From contig JBOGIQ010000219.1 of the NCBI GenBank assembly GCA_050742535.1, positions 1 to 9,937 on the forward strand: a stretch of DNA of 9,937 bases, given 5' to 3'. The notes beneath the pieces were generated by a model. The model made no database searches and had not been told where the DNA came from. It saw only the letters and a program-made list of their open reading frames with translations. Within the stretch, counting starts at the first letter, position 1. The number at the start of each line of letters is the position of its first letter. Both the position numbers and the translations under genes were made by a program. Positions 7,166-9,937 of this stretch are shown here, one piece after another. This DNA is from Gp6-AA40 sp050742535 (GTDB lineage: Bacteria; Acidobacteriota; Vicinamibacteria; Vicinamibacterales; UBA2999).

Positions 7166-7236
7166 CACCCATGCCGCCGGCGCCGAGCGGCCCAACAACT
7201 TCATAAGGACCGAGACGTACCGGAAGTCAGCGACAT
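7143..7236 (-). pseudogene. Relic of a Ser/Thr protein kinase N-terminus
   Basis: On the minus strand an ATG at 7236 begins MSLTSGT. After a frame change near 7215 the sequence reads GPYEVVGPLGAGGMGEI and then IRNLCR and a TAG (7143-7145). Acidobacterial PknB-type kinases commonly begin with a segment of the form M-x-L-x-x-G-T-R-L-G-P-Y-E-(I/V) followed by the glycine loop LGAGGMGEVYRARD. Inserting CG after the ACG codon restores exactly TRLGPYE, so the break is most simply a 2-bp CG deletion. Downstream of GGMGE the kinase homology ends (no YRARD, no VAIK lysine). The relic lies 21 nt beyond the stop of the TIM-barrel gene. It is too short and broken to be functional. Confidence 0.65.
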
Positions 7237-7257
7237 GGCGAGATGGGAGGCGGCCGT

Positions 7258-8499
7258 TTAACTCCTGAATGATTGCCGTCCGATTCCTTGAATCGGAATC
7301 CCCTGACTGGAAAGGACTTCGTGCTGGAGCGCATGCATCGCGGCAGCTGCCTGATCGATGTGCCTGACGAATGCCAGCGCGCCCTGCAGAATCGGCGTGA
7401 GCCGCTCGCGGTCCTGAATGCGCGCGGCCGGATACTCGTGCTCGACGATGAGGTAGGTGTTGGCGACGTCGAGCGGCAGCAGTTCGCGCGCGGCGAGCTG
7501 ATGATCCAGCCAGTCCACGGTTCGATTCTGCAGATAGGCAAGCGGATCGTGCCGCGCGGTTCCGGGCAGCTCGTGCTCGCACAGCACCACCTGCTTCTTC
7601 CAGGCATTCACCTGATCGGCCGGTTTGCTCGACGGCTTGCCGCCGATCCAGTCGCCGCGCTCCATCGTCTGGCCGCCGTAGCCCCAGGCCGCCACACCCT
7701 GTGCATCGACGACCTGCCCCTTCACGTGAAATCCGCCAATGAGGAAGCCGTAGCCCTGGTCCTTCAGGAACTGAAAGATCGATCGCGTGTCCTGACCCAT
7801 CAGGATGGCGTGGGAAGGGTCGTAGTGAATGCGGAACTGGTCGCCGACGCCGTGCTTCTCGCAGATGCGGTGCAGCGCGATCCAGGCGCCGGGCGTGTAG
7901 GCGATGTTGTTGTGCCAGTTGTCGGCCGTGGTCCAGCCCGGCATCGGGCACTGCTCGACGCGATAGGTGAGGCCGCGCGACTTCGCCTCTTTCAGCAGCG
8001 GGACGAAGTGCTGCTCGAAGTCGACGAGGTTCTCGTCCATGCTGCGCTGCTGGTTGCGCCCGACGAAACCGCACACGGCGTCGACGCCAAGGAGTGCAGC
8101 CGCATCGAACACGCGCAGCAGGAAGTCGTGCTTCTTCCGTCGCGTGGCGCGGTCGTGGTGGAGCAGATTGTCGAAATACGCGAGGTCGGAAATGCGCGTG
8201 CCCGAAGCCGTGACCGCCGCCTGCACGCGCATCGCCCGATACGTGTCGAACGGCTTCCTCAGGTCGAGCGTGTTGGCAACTGGATCGAGCATCGCCTCCG
8301 GAGGAACGTCCGTCTCCGATGGATGCAGAGCCGCGGACAGCTGAACGTAGTCCGCGCCGAGCTCCTTCGCGAAGTCGAGCCAGTCTTCGATCGCGCGATC
8401 GGGATCGGCGTCGCGTGCGTCGCGCGGCGTCAGCTCCTGCAGCGCGGCGGTCAGGATTCCGACCTTCATGAACTTCGGTGCAAAGGCAGTCACGCTCAT
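7258..8499 (-). CDS. Xylose isomerase-like TIM-barrel protein (sugar phosphate isomerase/epimerase family)
   Basis: A 413-residue cytoplasmic protein of the AP-endonuclease-2/xylose-isomerase-like TIM-barrel superfamily, which isomerises, epimerises or dehydrates sugars and cyclitols using a divalent metal. Conserved metal-site positions are visible: E182 in YRVEQCPMPGW, D227 and H230 in HYDPSHAILMGQD, H258 in GFHVKG and E353 in LIVEHEYP. Early barrel strands are KVGILTAAL and GADYVQLS. The frame is open upstream to 8673, but the start at 8499 is chosen because its ATG overlaps the upstream TGA as ATGA and because the N-terminus then fits the family. A second candidate Met (residue 11, MKVGIL) is possible. 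It forms an operon with the Gfo/Idh gene. Such pairs are typical of inositol or 3-keto-sugar catabolism. The exact substrate cannot be read from sequence. No signal peptide is seen. Confidence 0.88.
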   Translation of the reverse strand: MSVTAFAPKFMKVGILTAALQELTPRDARDADPDRAIEDWLDFAKELGADYVQLSAALHPSETDVPPEAMLDPVANTLDLRKPFDTYRAMRVQAAVTASGTRISDLAYFDNLLHHDRATRRKKHDFLLRVFDAAALLGVDAVCGFVGRNQQRSMDENLVDFEQHFVPLLKEAKSRGLTYRVEQCPMPGWTTADNWHNNIAYTPGAWIALHRICEKHGVGDQFRIHYDPSHAILMGQDTRSIFQFLKDQGYGFLIGGFHVKGQVVDAQGVAAWGYGGQTMERGDWIGGKPSSKPADQVNAWKKQVVLCEHELPGTARHDPLAYLQNRTVDWLDHQLAARELLPLDVANTYLIVEHEYPAARIQDRERLTPILQGALAFVRHIDQAAAAMHALQHEVLSSQGIPIQGIGRQSFRS

Positions 8500-9647
8500 A
8501 CGTTCGTCCACACGCCGCCGTTCCTGGCGCTCTCGAGGATGGCTTCGACGATCCGGCTGGCCCGATAGCCGTCCTCGAACGTCGCGACGGTCGGGGGGAG
8601 CGGGCGATAGGGCGTGCCGGCCGCGATGGCGCCGTAGATGTCGCGCATCAGGTTGCAGAATGCATCGGCCCACGCTTCCTGGTGACCGCCGGGAAGATGC
8701 GCGTACGGTCTCGCCTGATCGACGATGAGCGAGGGATCCTTCTGCAGGACCTCGTTCGCGCGATCGCGGTGGCCGAACCAGAGCTCATTCTGGTGTTCCT
8801 GCCGCCACTTGACGGAGGATTTCGACCCGCAAATCTCCAGCACGAGGTCGTTCTTGTGTCCCGGGCACACCTGACCGACCGAGAATGTTCCTTTCGCGCC
8901 GTTGTCGAATCGCACCAGCACCGAGGCGAGATCCTCGACGGTGATATCGACGATATCGGTGTTCTCGCCGCCGGCAGCCGCGAACGCCTCGCGCGAACCG
9001 CGCGGCCTCTTCCGCTTCGGCAGCGTGGTCGTGATGTCGCCGAGCACGTGCGTGATCGTCAGGCCGCTCATGTGCTGGGCGAGATCGCACCAGTGCGAGC
9101 CGATGTCGCCCAGCGCGGATGATGCGCCGCCTTTCGCCGGATCGAGCCGCCAGGAGTAGTCGGTCTCGTTCAGCAGCCAGTCCTGAATGTAGTAGCCGTG
9201 GAGGAACCTCGGCGTCCCGATAGCGCCGCTGGCGATCGCCTGCCGCGCGTGCTGAACGAGCGGGTTGCCGCGATAGTTGAACGTGACGGCAGTGACGACG
9301 CCGGCGCGGCGGGCCTCGTCGACCAGCTTCTGTGACTGCGCGGCGGTCATGGCCAGTGGCTTGTCGGAGACGACATGCTTGCCCTTCGCCAGCGCGGCGG
9401 ACGTCACCTCGTAGTGCAGGTAGTTGGGCGTGGCGTTGTGGACGACCTGCACGTCCGGATCGTCAATCAGCGCCTGATAGCTGCCGTATCCCTTCCGTGC
9501 GCCGAGCGTCTGCGCCTTCTGCTGTCCTGACGCCTCGTTGCTGCCGGCGACGGCGACGATATCGACGAAGCCGAGACGTCGAACGGCATCGATGTGATGC
9601 GGGCCGACGAACCCGGCGCCGACGAGACCCATCCCGATCCGTTTCAC
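8496..9647 (-). CDS. Gfo/Idh/MocA family NAD(P)-dependent oxidoreductase
   Basis: A 383-residue dehydrogenase. The N-terminal Rossmann fold carries the dinucleotide motif GAGFVG (10-15). NATPNYLHYE (71-80) and SDKPLAMT (94-101) hold the catalytic Lys (K96, DKP variant of EKP). The C-terminal substrate domain contains GDIGSHWCDLAQHM (180-193) with the D181/H185 pair used in the family, and CGSKSSVKW. Length is normal. The start is GTG (9645-9647) with a near-perfect SD AAGGAGGT at 9651-9658 and a short 4-nt spacer from AGGAGG; the next Met (residue 6) would be too far from it and would begin inside the first beta strand, close to the dinucleotide motif. Its TGA overlaps the ATG of the TIM-barrel gene by 4 nt, so the two are one translationally coupled unit. 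It lacks an N-terminal Tat-type leader and is therefore probably cytoplasmic. Substrate likely a sugar, cyclitol or their 3-keto form; not resolved. Confidence 0.9.
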   Translation of the reverse strand: MKRIGMGLVGAGFVGPHHIDAVRRLGFVDIVAVAGSNEASGQQKAQTLGARKGYGSYQALIDDPDVQVVHNATPNYLHYEVTSAALAKGKHVVSDKPLAMTAAQSQKLVDEARRAGVVTAVTFNYRGNPLVQHARQAIASGAIGTPRFLHGYYIQDWLLNETDYSWRLDPAKGGASSALGDIGSHWCDLAQHMSGLTITHVLGDITTTLPKRKRPRGSREAFAAAGGENTDIVDITVEDLASVLVRFDNGAKGTFSVGQVCPGHKNDLVLEICGSKSSVKWRQEHQNELWFGHRDRANEVLQKDPSLIVDQARPYAHLPGGHQEAWADAFCNLMRDIYGAIAAGTPYRPLPPTVATFEDGYRASRIVEAILESARNGGVWTNV

Positions 9648-9650
9648 GAA

Positions 9651-9659
9651 ACCTCCTTA
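9651..9659 (-). promoter_or_regulatory. Strong Shine-Dalgarno deciding the GTG start of the Gfo/Idh gene
   Basis: On the minus strand this reads TAAGGAGGT, almost a full anti-16S complement, ending 3 nt before GTG (9645-9647). It supports the GTG over the ATG five codons later. Confidence 0.8.
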
Positions 9660-9665
9660 GAATCG

Positions 9666-9676
9666 TTCGAATCGAA
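9666..9676. promoter_or_regulatory. Inverted repeat TTCGA-A-TCGAA in the divergent intergenic region
   Basis: A 5-bp perfect inverted repeat with one central base lies just upstream of the Gfo/Idh RBS and just upstream of the -35 of the divergent gene. It is in a position where one regulator could act on both directions. It is short and could occur by chance. Confidence 0.3.
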
Positions 9677-9678
9677 CA

Positions 9679-9705
9679 TTGACCCCGAATGCGACCCCCG
9701 ATAAT
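9679..9705 (+). promoter_or_regulatory. Sigma-70-like promoter for the divergent gene
   Basis: TTGACC (9679-9684, 5/6 to the -35 consensus) and GATAAT (9700-9705, 5/6 to the -10 consensus) are separated by 15 bp, slightly short. Transcription would begin near 9712, about 5 nt before the ATG at 9717. That agrees with the absence of any SD before that ATG and predicts a near-leaderless mRNA. Confidence 0.45.
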
Positions 9706-9716
9706 ACTCGTCCCGA

Positions 9717-9937
9717 ATGTTCTTGCGAATTCTTGTCACGTGCGCCCTCCTCATATATGCCGCGGCCGCTGTGGATGCACAACGTGGACGCGCAGGCGGA
9801 CCACCGCCCGCCGGTCCGCAGGGGCGCGGGCAGGCGAGTCCGGCGTCGCAGCGTCCGCCGCAGACCGCCACGCCGCAGCAGTTCCCGCCGGAGCAGGTCG
9901 AGGCCGGCCGCGTGCGCTTCGCCGCACAGTGCGGCTT
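9717..9937 (+). CDS. Exported protein start, probable c-type cytochrome (partial)
   Basis: The frame opens at ATG 9717, the only in-frame ATG after the stop at 9702, and stays open to the window edge (73 complete codons). It begins with a signal peptide, MFLRILVTCALLIYAAAAVDAQ, with likely cleavage after VDAQ. A Gly/Pro/Gln-rich linker follows (RGRAGGPPPAGPQGRGQ to TPQQFPPEQ, about residues 23-60). The visible end reads VEAGRVRFAAQCG. Class I cytochrome c domains often start as G-x-x-x-F-x-x-x-C-x-x-C-H, so the next bases probably encode the haem-binding CxxCH, but the second Cys and His are outside the window. Gene order, divergent from a sugar oxidoreductase operon, fits an electron-transfer partner. 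No SD precedes the start. Other exported proteins beginning in this way cannot be excluded. Confidence 0.6.
   Translation, partial: MFLRILVTCALLIYAAAAVDAQRGRAGGPPPAGPQGRGQASPASQRPPQTATPQQFPPEQVEAGRVRFAAQCG

Larger units (their letters stand above)
7003..7257. other. Intergenic leader of the three-gene operon, with relics
   Basis: This 255-bp stretch lies upstream of the DUF3738 gene and downstream of the TIM-barrel gene. It contains a GAGG ribosome-binding site (7011-7014, minus strand) for the GTG at 7002, a short palindrome CTAC-CCC-GTAG (7024-7034), a 10-bp inverted repeat (7120-7129 / 7156-7165) and a kinase gene relic (7143-7236). The operon promoter should be here, but I see no convincing -35/-10 pair on the minus strand. 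No clear intrinsic terminator for the upstream operon is visible. Confidence 0.5.

Noticed and set aside
7055..7200. Integron attC-like core sites (GTTAGAC and GCCCAAC)
   Set aside because: The two cores are in the wrong order (GTTRRRY before RYYYAAC) on the plus strand and likewise on the minus strand, and there is no integrase or cassette structure.
7118..8074. Minus-strand open frame of 318 codons overlapping the TIM-barrel gene
   Set aside because: An off-frame reading of the isomerase gene that runs into the kinase relic. Low-complexity Arg/Ala content.
7273..8568. Plus-strand open frame of 431 codons opposite the TIM-barrel gene
   Set aside because: Antisense shadow in high-GC DNA. 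The minus strand shows the metal-site motifs and coupled start.
8500..8673. Upstream extension of the TIM-barrel frame by 58 codons
   Set aside because: The extension lies inside the Gfo/Idh gene and is Arg-rich without family similarity. The ATGA overlap at 8496-8499 gives a better start.

Overview
The window is a GC-rich bacterial segment that most likely comes from an acidobacterium of the soil/Vicinamibacteria type. The evidence is a set of lineage-typical families side by side: a TIGR03435/DUF3738 protein, a TIGR03436 VWFA-related protein, a very long TonB-dependent receptor with a carboxypeptidase-regulatory-like N-terminus, and the remnant of a protein kinase with the N-terminus usual in that phylum. 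This taxonomic call rests on family recognition, not on a database search.

Layout. (1) Positions 1-763, plus strand: the C-terminal part of a CotH-kinase-fold protein, cut by the window edge and carrying a reading-frame break near 127. (2) Positions 764-852: a convergent intergenic spacer holding two adjacent hairpins inside a short outer stem, followed by four imperfect copies of a 9-mer. (3) Positions 7002-853, minus strand: a tightly packed three-gene operon running DUF3738 protein -> TonB-dependent receptor -> VWFA-related protein. The first pair overlaps by 11 nt and the second pair is 2 nt apart. All three products have export signals, so this looks like one envelope module. (4) Positions 7003-7257: an intergenic region with the leader and RBS of that operon, a 10-bp inverted repeat, and a 94-bp frameshifted fragment of a Ser/Thr kinase start. 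(5) Positions 9647-7258, minus strand: a two-gene operon, Gfo/Idh/MocA oxidoreductase followed by a xylose-isomerase-like TIM-barrel protein, joined by an ATGA overlap. (6) From 9717 to the right edge, plus strand: the start of a divergent exported protein, probably a c-type cytochrome, with a sigma-70-like promoter so close to its ATG that the mRNA would be almost leaderless.

How the genes may work together. The oxidoreductase/TIM-barrel pair, with a possible cytochrome c transcribed away from it, resembles sugar (3-keto-sugar or inositol-like) oxidation and epimerisation modules. The DUF3738-receptor-VWFA operon resembles an outer-membrane uptake or surface module. The most interesting idea is that the DUF3738 protein, whose two halves look STN-like to me, and the VWFA protein are dedicated partners of a receptor in which I cannot recognise a canonical plug. 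That is inference from sequence and context only.
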